From: Tabrizicola fusiformis | GTDB taxonomy: Bacteria > Pseudomonadota > Alphaproteobacteria > Rhodobacterales > Rhodobacteraceae | DNA: 64,000 nt | Direction of reading: 5' to 3' | Assembly (NCBI RefSeq): GCF_013328815.1 | Contig: NZ_JABUHN010000003.1 | Coordinates: 1 to 64,000, forward strand | Shown: piece by piece, positions 9,002-17,570 of the stretch | Layout of the letters: every line of letters begins with the position of its first letter | How positions within the stretch are numbered: the first letter of the stretch is position 1 | Notes under the pieces: generated by a model | Database searches by the model: none | What the model was told of the DNA's origin: nothing | What the model saw: only the letters and a program-made list of their open reading frames with translations | Translations under genes and position numbers: made by a program

Positions 9002-9319
9002 ATGACCAGCACCGCCGACCGCAAGACCCAGCTTGAAGCGCGCCTTGCCGACCTGAAAGGGCGGCTGACCGGGATCGAAAGCGAACTCGACTCGCATGAT
9101 GCCAAGGACTGGGAAGATCTGGCGACCGAGCGCGAGAGCGATGAGGTGCTGGAGTCGATGGGCGTCAGCGGTCAGCAGGAAATCCGCCAGATCGAGGCGG
9201 CGCTGATCCGCATTGCCGAAGGCGAATACGGCTTTTGCGCCAAATGCGGCGCCGAAATCTCGCAAGACCGTCTGGACGTGCTGCCGCAGACGCCATTCTG
9301 CCGCAACTGCGCGGCCTGA
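9002..9319 (+). CDS. DksA/TraR family zinc-finger protein
   Basis: 105 aa. The start is fixed by AGGAGG at 8991-8996, six bases before ATG 9002; a longer frame runs upstream but without a ribosome site. The N-terminal half is a charged helical coil (QLEARLADLKGRLTGIESEL). The C-terminal half has the four-Cys finger CAKCG...CRNC seen in DksA/TraR proteins. Small members such as this probably bind the RNA polymerase secondary channel and modulate transcription under stress. It is divergent from the sulfur operon and followed closely by a small hypothetical gene. Confidence 0.88.
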   Translation: MTSTADRKTQLEARLADLKGRLTGIESELDSHDAKDWEDLATERESDEVLESMGVSGQQEIRQIEAALIRIAEGEYGFCAKCGAEISQDRLDVLPQTPFCRNCAA

Positions 9320-9340
9320 TCGGGGACAAAGGGGGGAACC

Positions 9341-9556
9341 ATGACCGACAAGACCATCGAAAGCTTTGCCAAGCTGGCCGGCGATCTGACCACCGCCGCG
9401 ATGTCCGGTCAGGGCGCGGGGTTGAGCCTGTTGCAGGCCGAAATGCAGGCCCTCAGCCTGCTGATGCCCGGCGCCACGCTGCCCGCGCGCAGCGATGCCG
9501 AACGGCTGGCCGCCGACGCCGCGATCGAGGCCGATTTCGACAACATGCCGGTTTGA
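9341..9556 (+). CDS. Small conserved hypothetical protein
   Basis: 71 aa, preceded by GGGGGGAA eight bases from the ATG and 21 bp behind the DksA-like gene. It is helical and Ala/Leu rich with an acidic end (EADFDNMPV), and has no signal peptide or membrane segment. I do not recognise a family. Codon use matches its neighbours. The spacing suggests co-transcription with the DksA-like gene. Confidence 0.65.
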   Translation: MTDKTIESFAKLAGDLTTAAMSGQGAGLSLLQAEMQALSLLMPGATLPARSDAERLAADAAIEADFDNMPV

Positions 9557-9638
9557 CCGGCTTTTCCCGTTGCGGGCCCGCTGCGGGATTGCCAGCCCTT
9601 GACCCTTTGCGCTTAATGGCCGGGTCAGGGGTGATTTG

Positions 9639-11417
9639 ATGCAGAACGACAGAACCGATTTCATCGCAGAACAGACGCGCGACCGGGTCCGGTTGATCTG
9701 GCTGCGGCGCGGCCCGGCCAATGCGCTGCATGGCCCGATGATCGCCGAACTGGGGCGGGCCTTGGCCAATGCCGGCGCCGATCCGGCGGTCGGGGCCATC
9801 GTTCTGGCGGCCGAAGGGGCGGTGTTCTGCGCGGGGGCCGATCCCTCTGAACTGACCCGCACCAAGGGCAGCGGTCTGGCCGAACTCTGCCGCGCGCTGG
9901 AAACCGGGGCCAAGCCGGTGGTGGCGGCGCTGCAGGGCAATGCCTTTGGCGCCGGGCTTGAGCTGGCGCTGGCCGCCCATGCCCGCATCGCCCTGCCCGC
10001 CGCCCGTCTGGCCCTACCCGAGGTGGCACTGGGTCTGGTGCCCGCCGCCGGCGCAACCCAGCGCCTGCCCCGGCTGGTCGGCGCCGCCCCGGCGCTGCGC
10101 CTGCTGACCCAAGGTGCGCCGCTGACCGCGGCCGAGGCGCTGGCCATCGGATTGGTGGATCATGTGGTTGAAGACCACCTGATCGACCGTGCCATCGCTT
10201 TGGCCTCCGAGCTTGCCACCCGCCCGCTGATCTCTGCCGAAGACCGGCGCGAGGGGATGCGGGACATGGCCACCTACCGCGCCGCCCTTACCACGGCCCG
10301 CGCCCGCGCCGAGGCGGGCCGGATGCCCGCGCCGATCCGGCTGGTCGAATGCGTCGAGGCGGCGGTGCTGCTGCCCTATGAGATGGGTCTGGCTTTTGAA
10401 CGCGCCGCCTTTGAAGACATGGTCGCCTCGTCCGAGGCGCAGGCCCTGATGCACGCCTTTCAGGCCGAGCGGCGTGCCTTGCAGCCGCCGCCCGCGCTGG
10501 CGGGCCGCCCCGCCCCGCGGCTGGCGACGCTGGGCCTCTGGGGCGGCGGCGGGGCGCTGGCCGATGTGGCGCGGCAGGCGCTTTCGGCGGGGCTGAAGGT
10601 TGTTCTGGCCACGCCCGACCGGGCGACGCTGGTGGCAGCGCTTGAACGGATCGCCGCCCGGCAGGAAGAAATGGTCACCGCCGGGCAGCTTTCCCCCGCG
10701 GCCCGCGATGCCGACTGGGGCCGGCTGACCGGCACGACCGGGATTGAGGCGCTGTCGGGCGCCGATCTGGTGCTGCACACGCCCGAAGCCGGGGCCGCCG
10801 CCCTGCCCGCCACCCTGCCCCGGGCCGCCTTGGGCGACGGCGGCGGATTGTCGTTTTTCCCCGCCCCTGCGACGGGGCTTCTCAGCGAGGTGGTGATCCC
10901 CGCAGGGCAGCCGCCCGAGCCGCTTGCCCTGACCTATGGTCTTGCGCGGCGTCTGGGCGGCAAGGTGGTCACCTGCGGCGCGGGCGGGCCGCTGGATGCG
11001 CGGCTGCGCGCCACGCTCGCCCGGGTGGTCGGCTGGCTGGAAGGTCAGGGCCATGCACGCGATACGGTTGCCACGGCGCTGGCCGCCTATGGCATCGGTG
11101 CGGGCGCCCGTGGCAGGCTGCCCGCCCCGCCCCCCGGCAGCGCCGATCTGCTGGCCGCCTGTCTGGCCGCGCTGGCTTGCGAGGGGCTGCGGCTGATGGA
11201 CGAAGGCACCACGCCACGCGCCGGCGACATCGACGCTGCTGCCACTATCTCCGGCCTGTTTCCGCGCTGGGAAGGCGGGCCGATGTATCAGGCACAGCGC
11301 CGCGGCCTGATGGTGCTGCGCGCCGACCTGCGCGCCCGCGCCGCGACGGCGCCGGCGCTGTTCACGCCACCCCCCCTGCTGGACCGGCTGATCGCCGAAG
11401 GCCGGCGGCTGGAATAG
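9639..11417 (+). CDS. FadB/FadJ-like fusion: crotonase domain plus degenerate hydroxyacyl-CoA dehydrogenase
   Basis: 592 aa from ATG 9639, short against about 700 for a normal FadB. Residues about 10-200 form a crotonase domain with the oxyanion-hole blocks FCAGADPSEL and GNAFGAGLELALAAHA, followed by LPEVALGLVPAAGATQRLPR. The rest should be a 3-hydroxyacyl-CoA dehydrogenase, but the NAD-binding glycine motif is altered (LGLWGGGGALADVAR) and the HFFNP catalytic block reads LSFFPAP, so the active-site His is absent. A C-terminal helical domain with GLFPRWEGGPMYQA is preserved. It probably acts as a hydratase or isomerase only. It is not part of the aromatic cluster by orientation or spacing. 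Confidence 0.8.
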   Translation: MQNDRTDFIAEQTRDRVRLIWLRRGPANALHGPMIAELGRALANAGADPAVGAIVLAAEGAVFCAGADPSELTRTKGSGLAELCRALETGAKPVVAALQGNAFGAGLELALAAHARIALPAARLALPEVALGLVPAAGATQRLPRLVGAAPALRLLTQGAPLTAAEALAIGLVDHVVEDHLIDRAIALASELATRPLISAEDRREGMRDMATYRAALTTARARAEAGRMPAPIRLVECVEAAVLLPYEMGLAFERAAFEDMVASSEAQALMHAFQAERRALQPPPALAGRPAPRLATLGLWGGGGALADVARQALSAGLKVVLATPDRATLVAALERIAARQEEMVTAGQLSPAARDADWGRLTGTTGIEALSGADLVLHTPEAGAAALPATLPRAALGDGGGLSFFPAPATGLLSEVVIPAGQPPEPLALTYGLARRLGGKVVTCGAGGPLDARLRATLARVVGWLEGQGHARDTVATALAAYGIGAGARGRLPAPPPGSADLLAACLAALACEGLRLMDEGTTPRAGDIDAAATISGLFPRWEGGPMYQAQRRGLMVLRADLRARAATAPALFTPPPLLDRLIAEGRRLE

Positions 11418-11463
11418 CCCCGAACCGCCTTCGCATCCGGCTTCCTGCGGCGTCCCTCTCTTC

Positions 11464-11535
11464 CGTAGGGTGCGTGCTTGCACGCACCATCCGCGGGCCA
11501 CCCAAGGTGCGTGCTTGCACGCACCCTACCGGACG
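11464..11535. repeat. Paired 20-bp palindromes in an inverted arrangement
   Basis: GGTGCGTGC-TT-GCACGCACC occurs at 11469-11488 and again at 11506-11525. The outer flanks CGTAGGGTGCG and GCACCCTACCG also pair, so the whole block can fold as one long hairpin. A degraded copy (CGTGTTTGCACGCACC) lies near 28768-28784. It sits downstream of the FadB-like gene and facing the end of a convergent small membrane gene, and is probably a dispersed REP-like element. Confidence 0.75.
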
Positions 11536-11549
11536 GGCCTGCCCGGTCT

Positions 11550-11765
11550 TCAGGCCAGGATCACCCCGAAGACCACCGCCATCAGCCCCAGCCCCGACAG
11601 CGCCAGCGCGCCAAGGTTCCAGACCACCACGCGCTGCAACGCCGCCTTCATCTGGGCATCCGGCAGGCCCGAGCGTTTGGCCCGCACCGCCAGCACGATG
11701 CACCAGACCAGCCCCAGCACCCCCAGAAGCGTCAGCGCCGCCCCGCCCCAGATCACCATTTCCAT
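11550..11765 (-). CDS. Small two-helix membrane protein, hypothetical
   Basis: 71 aa from ATG 11765. The 20-codon upstream extension is basic and low in complexity, so the later start is preferred. Two hydrophobic segments (IWGGAALTLLGVLGLVWCIVLAV and VVVWNLGALALSGLGLMAVVFGVI, both cut short here) flank a basic cytoplasmic loop (RAKRSGLPDAQMKAALQRV). I do not know its function. It stands alone between the repeat and the divergent gapR-like gene. Confidence 0.6.
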   Translation of the reverse strand: MEMVIWGGAALTLLGVLGLVWCIVLAVRAKRSGLPDAQMKAALQRVVVWNLGALALSGLGLMAVVFGVILA

Positions 11766-11904
11766 CGCCGATCCTCCGTTTGACCTGCGCCTAACCTGCG
11801 CAGGCCCCGCGCGCAAGTCCGCCACCCGGCTGCCGCAGCCGCTTGCACCCCGCCCCCGCCCCGCGCTAAACAGGCGGCCAACCCTTCAGACAGGCGAGTT
11901 TCCG

Positions 11905-12159
11905 ATGCCCGACGCTTCCGATCCCTATAACGTCACCGCCGACGAGCTGCGCCAGTTCATCGAACGGGCCGAACAGCTCGCCTCGGAGAAAAAGGACATC
12001 GCCGAGCAGGAGAAAGAGCTTTTCGCCGAGGCGAAGGGCCGCGGCTATGACACCAAGGTCATGCGCAAGGTGATCGCCCTGCGCAAGCGCAAGCCCGACG
12101 AAATCGCCGAGGAAGAGGCGGTGCTGGACATGTACAAGCAGGCCCTTGGCATGAATTGA
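11905..12159 (+). CDS. gapR: GapR/DUF2312 chromosome-structuring protein
   Basis: 84 aa, a full-length member of the UPF0335/DUF2312 family. The diagnostic stretch ADELRQFIERAEQLASEKK is followed by FAEAKGRGYDTKVMRKVIAL and KRKPDEIAEEE. Caulobacter GapR clamps overtwisted DNA ahead of replication and transcription as a tetrameric coiled coil, and the same long helices are visible here. A much longer open frame extends upstream through the neighbouring repeat, but the family begins at this ATG. It converges with the CoA ligase gene, whose stop is 16 bp away. Confidence 0.92.
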   Translation: MPDASDPYNVTADELRQFIERAEQLASEKKDIAEQEKELFAEAKGRGYDTKVMRKVIALRKRKPDEIAEEEAVLDMYKQALGMN

Positions 12160-12174
12160 CGGCGAAGGGCGGGC

Positions 12175-13800
12175 TTAAGCGCCCGCCCCGCCCCGCAGCC
12201 GGAACCGCTGGATCTTGCCGGTCTGGGTTTTCGGCAACGCCTCGGTGAAGATCACCCGACGCGGATATTTGTAAGGCGCGATCACCGCTTTCACATGGTC
12301 CTGCAACAGCTTGACCATCAGGCGGTCGCCCTCATGCCCTGAGGCCAGCACCACATGTGCCTCGACGATCTGGCCGCGATCTTCATCCGCAGCGCCGATC
12401 ACCGCGCATTCCAGAACCGCAGGATGGCTCAGAAGCGCCGCCTCCACCTCGGGGCCTGCGATATTGTAGCCCGCGCTGATGATCATGTCGTCCGACCGGG
12501 CAGCAAAGTGAAAGCGCCCCTCTTCATCCTGCCAGAAACTGTCCCCCGTCAGGTTCCAGCCGTCGCGGACATAGACCCGCTGGCGCGCATCGGCCATATA
12601 GCGGCAGCCAGTCGGCCCGCGCACCGCCAGCCGCCCTACCTCGCCGCGCGGCAGTTCGGCCATGTCGGGGCCGACGATCCGCGCCTCATACCCCGTCACC
12701 GGCCGGCCGGTGCAGCCGGGGCGGTGGTCGTCAAAGCGGTTGGTCAGGAAAATGTGCAGCATTTCGGTGGCGCCGATGCCGTCCAGCATCGGCTTGCCGG
12801 TTTTCGCCTGCCATTCCTCATAGACCGGCGCGGGCAGGGTTTCCCCGGCCGAGACCGCCGCGCGCAGGCTCGACAGGTCGGCGCCCTCGTCCATCGCCTT
12901 CAACATCACCCGGTAAGCCGTTGGTGCGGTAAAACAAACCGTCGCCCGATGCTCTTGGATAATCTGGATCATGTTGGGCGGGCTTGCCTGCTCCAACAGC
13001 GCCGCCGCGGCACCAAAGCGCAGCGGAAACACTGCCAGACCGCCCAGCCCAAAGGTAAAGGCCAAGGGCGGAGAGCCCACAAACACATCCTCGGGCGTGA
13101 CCTGCAACACTTCGCGCGCATAGCCGTCGGCGATGATCAGCAGGTCGCGGTGGAAATGCATCGTCGCCTTGGGTTCCCCGGTCGTGCCCGAGGTGAAGCC
13201 CAGAAGCGCCACATCATCGCGCCCCACCGGCGGCGGATCGAACCGCACCGGCTTGCGCAGCGCCACACGGTCAAGCTCGGCATCATGGTTCGCCGTGCCG
13301 TCAAAGCCCACCACGGTTTTCAGATGGGCGCTGCCGCGCTCGCAGGTGATCAGCTCTTCCATCAACCGCGTGTCACAGAGGGCGTGGCTGATCTCGGCCT
13401 TGTCCACGATCTGCGCCAGTTCGCCCGCCCGCAGCATCGGCATGGTGTTCACCACCACCGCCCCGGCCTTGGTCGCCGCCAGCCAGCAGGCCACCATGGC
13501 CGGATTGTTGGCAGACCGGATCAGCACGCGATTTCCGGGCTTTACACCGTAATCTTCAACCAGCGCATGGGCGATCCGGTTCGACCAATCGGTCAGCTCC
13601 TTGTAGGTCCGGCTGCGGCCATTGCCGATCAGCGCCACATGGTCGCCAAAGCCCTTGGCGACCATGCCATCGGTCAGTTCCACCGCCGCATTCAGCCATT
13701 CGGGATAGTCGAACCCCGCCAGCCGGATTTCCGGCCAATCCGCGGCGGCTGGCAGGCGGTCGCGGGTGAATGTGTCTTCATGTCCGCTTGGTCCCAACAT
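12175..13800 (-). CDS. 2-aminobenzoate (anthranilate)-CoA ligase-like acyl-CoA synthetase
   Basis: 541 aa from ATG 13800, chosen because GGGAGG lies 9 bases upstream; GTG 13824 and ATG 13806 are in frame but badly spaced. This is an ANL-superfamily enzyme: LLGFTSGTTGEPKATMHFH (P-loop), DGIGATEMLHIF, GDSFWQDEEGRFHF and the closing LPKTQTGKIQRFRLR, whose Lys is catalytic. The subgroup resembles benzoate-CoA ligases. It should activate anthranilate (2-aminobenzoate) with ATP and CoA. It is the last gene of the operon that encodes a 2-aminobenzoyl-CoA monooxygenase/reductase homologue, which supports that substrate over benzoate. Confidence 0.82.
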   Translation of the reverse strand: MLGPSGHEDTFTRDRLPAAADWPEIRLAGFDYPEWLNAAVELTDGMVAKGFGDHVALIGNGRSRTYKELTDWSNRIAHALVEDYGVKPGNRVLIRSANNPAMVACWLAATKAGAVVVNTMPMLRAGELAQIVDKAEISHALCDTRLMEELITCERGSAHLKTVVGFDGTANHDAELDRVALRKPVRFDPPPVGRDDVALLGFTSGTTGEPKATMHFHRDLLIIADGYAREVLQVTPEDVFVGSPPLAFTFGLGGLAVFPLRFGAAAALLEQASPPNMIQIIQEHRATVCFTAPTAYRVMLKAMDEGADLSSLRAAVSAGETLPAPVYEEWQAKTGKPMLDGIGATEMLHIFLTNRFDDHRPGCTGRPVTGYEARIVGPDMAELPRGEVGRLAVRGPTGCRYMADARQRVYVRDGWNLTGDSFWQDEEGRFHFAARSDDMIISAGYNIAGPEVEAALLSHPAVLECAVIGAADEDRGQIVEAHVVLASGHEGDRLMVKLLQDHVKAVIAPYKYPRRVIFTEALPKTQTGKIQRFRLRGGAGA

Positions 13801-13824
13801 CTGCATTCCCTCCCTGGTCTGCAC

Positions 13825-14223
13825 TCAGTCCGGCACCACCGCCGTCGCCTCGATTTCCACCTTGGCGCGGTCCTCGACCAGCGCCACCACCTGAACCAGC
13901 GCCATCGCCGGGAAATGCCGGCCGATGATCTCTTTATACGCTTGTCCAAGACCTTTCAGCCCGGCCAGATATTCGCGCTTGTCGGTCACATACCAGGTCA
14001 GCCGCACCAGATGCTCAGGGCCCGCCCCGCCCTCGGCCAGCACCGCGACGATCGAGCGCAGCGCCTGCGCCGCCTGTTCGACGAAATCGTCGCTTTCAAA
14101 CTCCTGCTCGGCATTCCAGCCGATCAGTCCGCCGGTAAAGATCATCTTGCCCCGGGCCGCGACGCCGTTGGCATAGCCCTTGGCCGGTTTCCAGTTCTTC
14201 GGATGCAGGATTTCAAAGCTCAT
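13825..14223 (-). CDS. RidA family enamine/imine deaminase
   Basis: 132 aa; the ATG overlaps the stop of the thioesterase gene by four bases. RidA-like blocks are MIFTGGLIGWNAEQ, AAQALRSIVAVLAEGGAGPEHLVRLT (cut short here) and a C-terminal EIEATAVVPD. RidA proteins hydrolyse reactive enamines and imines to ketones plus ammonia. In this pathway the ring-reduced 2-amino-cyclohexene-carboxyl-CoA is exactly such an enamine, so this protein is a good candidate for the step that releases the nitrogen. The canonical arginine that binds a substrate carboxylate is not obvious, suggesting a substrate other than 2-aminoacrylate. Confidence 0.85.
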   Translation of the reverse strand: MSFEILHPKNWKPAKGYANGVAARGKMIFTGGLIGWNAEQEFESDDFVEQAAQALRSIVAVLAEGGAGPEHLVRLTWYVTDKREYLAGLKGLGQAYKEIIGRHFPAMALVQVVALVEDRAKVEIEATAVVPD

Positions 14224-14630
14224 GCGGCTTCCTCCATGAATGTGACCATGCGCGCGCGCATCTCTTCGGGCCAGGGCGCGGCGCGGCCGCCCTCGATCCA
14301 GACCAGCGTCAGGCGAAGCCGCATCCGCTCTTCCTCGCCCAGCCGTGCCCGGATCGAAAACTCGGCACTCGCGCCGCCCAGTTTCACAATCTCCAGCGTG
14401 AAAAACACCTTCTCGCCCAATCTTGAAGGTGCGACAAATTCTGCCTCGATCCTGACCGTCGGCACACCATTGCCCTGCCCAAGGTGCATCTGGGCAAAGC
14501 TGCGCCCCACCACATCGGCAAAGAAATTCTCGACGACCGAGTTCACCATCTCGAAATAGCGCGGATAAAAGACGATCCCCGCAGGGTCGCAATGGTTGAA
14601 CTCGATCTGGTTAAGGCGCTGGTAGGGCAT
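14220..14630 (-). CDS. 4-hydroxybenzoyl-CoA-type thioesterase
   Basis: 136 aa with a hot-dog fold. The active loop is FNHCDPAGIVFYPRYFEM at residues about 11-28, where the Asp is the catalytic residue of 4-hydroxybenzoyl-CoA thioesterases. It lies 3 bp after the cupin gene and overlaps the RidA gene. It probably hydrolyses an aromatic or alicyclic acyl-CoA as a safety valve that recycles CoA when 2-aminobenzoyl-CoA accumulates. The precise substrate is inferred from context. Confidence 0.88.
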   Translation of the reverse strand: MPYQRLNQIEFNHCDPAGIVFYPRYFEMVNSVVENFFADVVGRSFAQMHLGQGNGVPTVRIEAEFVAPSRLGEKVFFTLEIVKLGGASAEFSIRARLGEEERMRLRLTLVWIEGGRAAPWPEEMRARMVTFMEEAA

Positions 14631-14633
14631 GGC

Positions 14634-15083
14634 TCAGTCGTTGGCCTCGGGCGGCAGGAAATCCACGTCATGCGCTGCCGAGGCCGCGATGATCGCCGGA
14701 ATGTCGGTCATGTCATGCAGCGTCTCGAACAAAGCCTCAAGCTTGCCCGCGGGCGAGACCCAGAACAGCGCCCGCGCCGGCTTGTCGGATTTGTTGAAAT
14801 AGCCATGCGGCACGCCCTTGGGCATCCGCACCAGATCGCCCGCCTTTGCGGTCTGCCATTTGCCGTCCAGCTTCAGCTCAAGCTGGCCTTCCTGCACCAG
14901 AATGAATTCATCCTGCGTCGGGTGGACATGGACCGGCACGAACTGACCCGGCTCGCTGTTGGTCTCAAAGCTGTAGGTCGTGTCGCAAGACGTCTTGGGG
15001 AAATACCGCTGTCCAAGGATATTCAGCATCCGCCCGTGATAGGCGGTGCCGTCGCGGGTGATGCCGCCGTCAAGATCTGCCAT
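14634..15083 (-). CDS. Single-domain cupin protein
   Basis: 149 aa. The metal motif is recognisable as PVHVHPTQDEFILVQEGQLEL (cut) followed by MPKGVPHGYFN, so a 2-His-1-Glu-1-His site is likely. There is no signal peptide. Such cupins can be dioxygenases, isomerases or ligand-binding proteins, and the sequence does not decide between these. The position between the acyl-CoA dehydrogenase and the thioesterase, with gaps of 14 and 3 bp, says it belongs to the 2-aminobenzoyl-CoA pathway. A role on an early ring-opened or enol intermediate is possible. Confidence 0.75.
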   Translation of the reverse strand: MADLDGGITRDGTAYHGRMLNILGQRYFPKTSCDTTYSFETNSEPGQFVPVHVHPTQDEFILVQEGQLELKLDGKWQTAKAGDLVRMPKGVPHGYFNKSDKPARALFWVSPAGKLEALFETLHDMTDIPAIIAASAAHDVDFLPPEAND

Positions 15084-15097
15084 GTCTTCCTCCTCTG

Positions 15098-16234
15098 TTA
15101 TCCCAGAATGCTGCGGGCGATCACCACCCGCTGCACGTCGCTGGCGCCTTCGTAAATCCGCAAGGCCCTGATTTCGCGGTAAAGACTTTCCACCACCGCG
15201 CCATGCCGCACCCCCTCGCCGCCATGCAGTTGCACCGCGATGTCGATGACTTTCTGCGCCGCCTCGGTGGCGTAAAGCTTGGCCATGGCCGCCTCGCGCG
15301 TGACGCGGGCCGCCCCCCGGTCCTTGGTCCAGGCGGCGCGGTAGATCAGCAGCGCCGCCGCGTCGATCTGCAGCGCCATATCGGCCAGATGCCCCTGCAC
15401 CATCTGCAGTTCGGCCAATGCAGCCCCCTGAATCCGCCGCGCCTTTACCCGCGCCAGCGCCTCGTCCAGCGCGCGGCGGGCAAAGCCCAGTGCCGCCGCC
15501 CCGACGGTCGAGCGGAAGACATCCAGCACCGACATGGCGATCTTGAACCCCTCGCCCGGCGCGCCGATCAGCGCGGCCTCAGGCAGCACCACGTCGCGCA
15601 GACCCAGCCGGGCAAGCGGATGCGGCGCGATCACCTCAAGCCGCTCCTCCACCGTCAGCCCCGCCACATCGGCGGGCATGAGGAAGGCCGACAAGCCCCG
15701 CGCCCCCGGCGCCTCGCCGGTGCGGGCGAAGATCACATAGATATCGGCAATCCCGCCGTTGGAAATCCAGGTCTTCTCGCCATTCAGCACCCAGCCTTGG
15801 GGGCCGCGCGTGGCCGTCGTCGCCGTCGCCGCCACATCCGACCCGGCCCCCGGCTCGGTCAGGGCAAAGGCGGAAATCGCGGCTCCGGCGCGGGTGCGCC
15901 GCAGCCATTCTCGCTGCACATCCGTCCCAAAAAGCGAGACCGCTCCCATGCCAAGCCCCTGCATGGCAAAGGAAAAATCCGCCAACCCGTCATGCCGTGC
16001 CAGAGTCTCGCGGATCAGGCAGAGGCTGCGCACATCCAGCCGCTCGCCCGCACCCGCCCCGGAATGCTGCAACCAGCCCCCGGCCCCCAGCGCCGCCACC
16101 AGCCCGCGACAGGCCGCGTCGACATCGCCGTGATCCACCGGCAGATGCGCCTTTGCCCATTCCTCCAGCCCCGCCGCCAAAGCACGGTGACGGTCTTCGA
16201 AAAACGGCCAATCAAGGAAGCTCAGATCACTCAT
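15098..16234 (-). CDS. Acyl-CoA dehydrogenase
   Basis: 378 aa, full length. Family blocks appear in order: [17 protein letters not shown] and [14 protein letters not shown] (FAD and substrate binding), the helical domain with [27 protein letters not shown], and the C-terminal [19 protein letters not shown] whose Glu is the expected base. It oxidises an acyl-CoA to the 2,3-enoyl-CoA and passes electrons to ETF. In this operon it should desaturate the ring-opened or ring-reduced CoA thioester from 2-aminobenzoyl-CoA. A dispersed repeat (16235-16263) directly precedes its ATG. Confidence 0.9.
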   Translation of the reverse strand: MSDLSFLDWPFFEDRHRALAAGLEEWAKAHLPVDHGDVDAACRGLVAALGAGGWLQHSGAGAGERLDVRSLCLIRETLARHDGLADFSFAMQGLGMGAVSLFGTDVQREWLRRTRAGAAISAFALTEPGAGSDVAATATTATRGPQGWVLNGEKTWISNGGIADIYVIFARTGEAPGARGLSAFLMPADVAGLTVEERLEVIAPHPLARLGLRDVVLPEAALIGAPGEGFKIAMSVLDVFRSTVGAAALGFARRALDEALARVKARRIQGAALAELQMVQGHLADMALQIDAAALLIYRAAWTKDRGAARVTREAAMAKLYATEAAQKVIDIAVQLHGGEGVRHGAVVESLYREIRALRIYEGASDVQRVVIARSILG

Positions 16235-16329
16235 GCTTTCATCTGTCTCTAAATATCCCGGGGTAGCCCGTTGGTTTCGCCATTGGTTCGAGAAACCAAT
16301 GGGCTGGGGGGCTGGCCCCCGGTCCTGCT
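16235..16329. repeat. GGGATATTT-type dispersed repeat plus hairpin
   Basis: Read on the minus strand the block carries CCCCGGGATATTT followed by CAGATGAAAGC right before the acyl-CoA dehydrogenase ATG. Next to it CATTGGTTtcgagAAACCAATG forms a hairpin, with a further GGGGGCTGGCCCCC palindrome-like run. Related repeats are at 23780, 26992 and 40500. It is the only sizeable gap inside the nine-gene minus-strand run and may modulate expression between upstream and downstream genes. Confidence 0.7.
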
Positions 16330-17142
16330 TCAGTCACCCGCGAAAACGGGTTTCTCTTTGGCGACAAAGGCCCGGTAGGCCCGCTCAAAGTCCTTGGTCT
16401 GCATACAGATCGCCTGCGCCTGTGCCTCGGCCTCGATCGCTTGCTCCAGACCCATGTTCCATTCCTGGTTGAGCTGGGTCTTGGTGATGCCGTGGGCGAA
16501 GGTCGGCCCCGACGCCAGCCGGGCAGCCAGTTTCATCGCTTCGGCCTCCAGCACATCGGCGCCGTGCAGGGCGTTCCAGAAGCCCCAACGCTCACCCTCG
16601 TCGGCACCCATCACCCGGCCGGTGTAAAGCAGTTCCGCCGCCCGGCCCTGCCCGATGATCCGGGGCAGCATCGCACAGGCCCCCATGTCGCAACCCGCCA
16701 GCCCAACCCGCGTGAACAGGAAGGCGCATTTCGCCTCTGGAGTCGCCAGCCGCAGATCGGACGCCATCGCAATGATTGCCCCCGCCCCCACCGCCACGCC
16801 GTCCACCGCCGCGATGATCGGTTTGCCGCAGGAAATCATCGCCTTGACCAGATCGCCCGTCATCCGGGTAAAGGCCAGCAGCTCTTTCATCGGCAGGCCG
16901 ATCAGCGGCCCGATGATGTCATGCACATCGCCGCCCGAACAGAAATTGCCGCCTTTCGAGGCGAAAACCACCACATCGACGTCCTCGGCATAAACCAGCG
17001 CGCGGAAGGTGTCGCGCAACTCGGCATAGCTTGCAAAGGTCAGCGGGTTCTTGCGGTCGGGCCGGTTCAGGCGGACCGTCGCAATGCGGTCCTTGACCTC
17101 CCACAGGAAATGTTCGGGCTTCAGCCCCGCCATCTTGGTCAT
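16330..17142 (-). CDS. Enoyl-CoA hydratase/isomerase (crotonase family)
   Basis: 270 aa; the ATG overlaps the MarR stop by four bases, with another in-frame ATG three codons on. Crotonase signatures are [19 protein letters not shown] and [20 protein letters not shown] (oxyanion hole) and [20 protein letters not shown], where a Gly/Asp pair replaces the usual Glu of hydratases. That change occurs in crotonases with non-hydratase chemistry, so ring hydrolysis or isomerisation is possible. It belongs to the 2-aminobenzoyl-CoA operon, probably acting on an alicyclic intermediate. Confidence 0.87.
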   Translation of the reverse strand: MTKMAGLKPEHFLWEVKDRIATVRLNRPDRKNPLTFASYAELRDTFRALVYAEDVDVVVFASKGGNFCSGGDVHDIIGPLIGLPMKELLAFTRMTGDLVKAMISCGKPIIAAVDGVAVGAGAIIAMASDLRLATPEAKCAFLFTRVGLAGCDMGACAMLPRIIGQGRAAELLYTGRVMGADEGERWGFWNALHGADVLEAEAMKLAARLASGPTFAHGITKTQLNQEWNMGLEQAIEAEAQAQAICMQTKDFERAYRAFVAKEKPVFAGD

Positions 17143-17570
17143 GTCTTGCCCATCCGTTTCAGAATATCGGTCAGCGTGTCGAGATCGGCCTCGGACAGCC
17201 CGGCGAACAGCCGGTCCACCTCGGCCTCATGTTCCACGGCCAACCCTTCGAACTGCCCCAGCCCTTCGGCGGTCAGCGCGACAAAGACCGTGCGGCGGTC
17301 GGCCTCGGACGGGGTGCGGCGCACGAGGCCATCCTTCTCCAGCCGGTCCACCACCGCCGTCGCATTGCCGTTCGAAACCAGCAGCATCCGGCTGAGTTCG
17401 CTCATCGTCACGCCGTCGCGGCGGCGCCAGAGGGCCGCCAGAACGTCAAACCGCGGCAGGGTGGTTTCGTGCTTCACCCGCAGGAATTCGCGCAACTCCC
17501 CCTCGGCGGCGCGGGTCACGCCCAGAAGGCGTATCCACATTTTCAGCCGACGCTTTGACAGGGCGCTCAT
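17139..17570 (-). CDS. MarR family transcriptional regulator
   Basis: 143 aa from ATG 17570, which overlaps the SDR stop (ATGA). The winged-helix core [40 protein letters not shown] and the wing [21 protein letters not shown] are clear. It sits inside the catabolic operon, so it is likely an autoregulated repressor whose effector is an aromatic CoA thioester such as 2-aminobenzoyl-CoA, as for other CoA-thioester-responsive MarR proteins. The inverted repeat at 20658-20685 in front of the operon is the best candidate operator. Confidence 0.9.
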   Translation of the reverse strand: MSALSKRRLKMWIRLLGVTRAAEGELREFLRVKHETTLPRFDVLAALWRRRDGVTMSELSRMLLVSNGNATAVVDRLEKDGLVRRTPSEADRRTVFVALTAEGLGQFEGLAVEHEAEVDRLFAGLSEADLDTLTDILKRMGKT

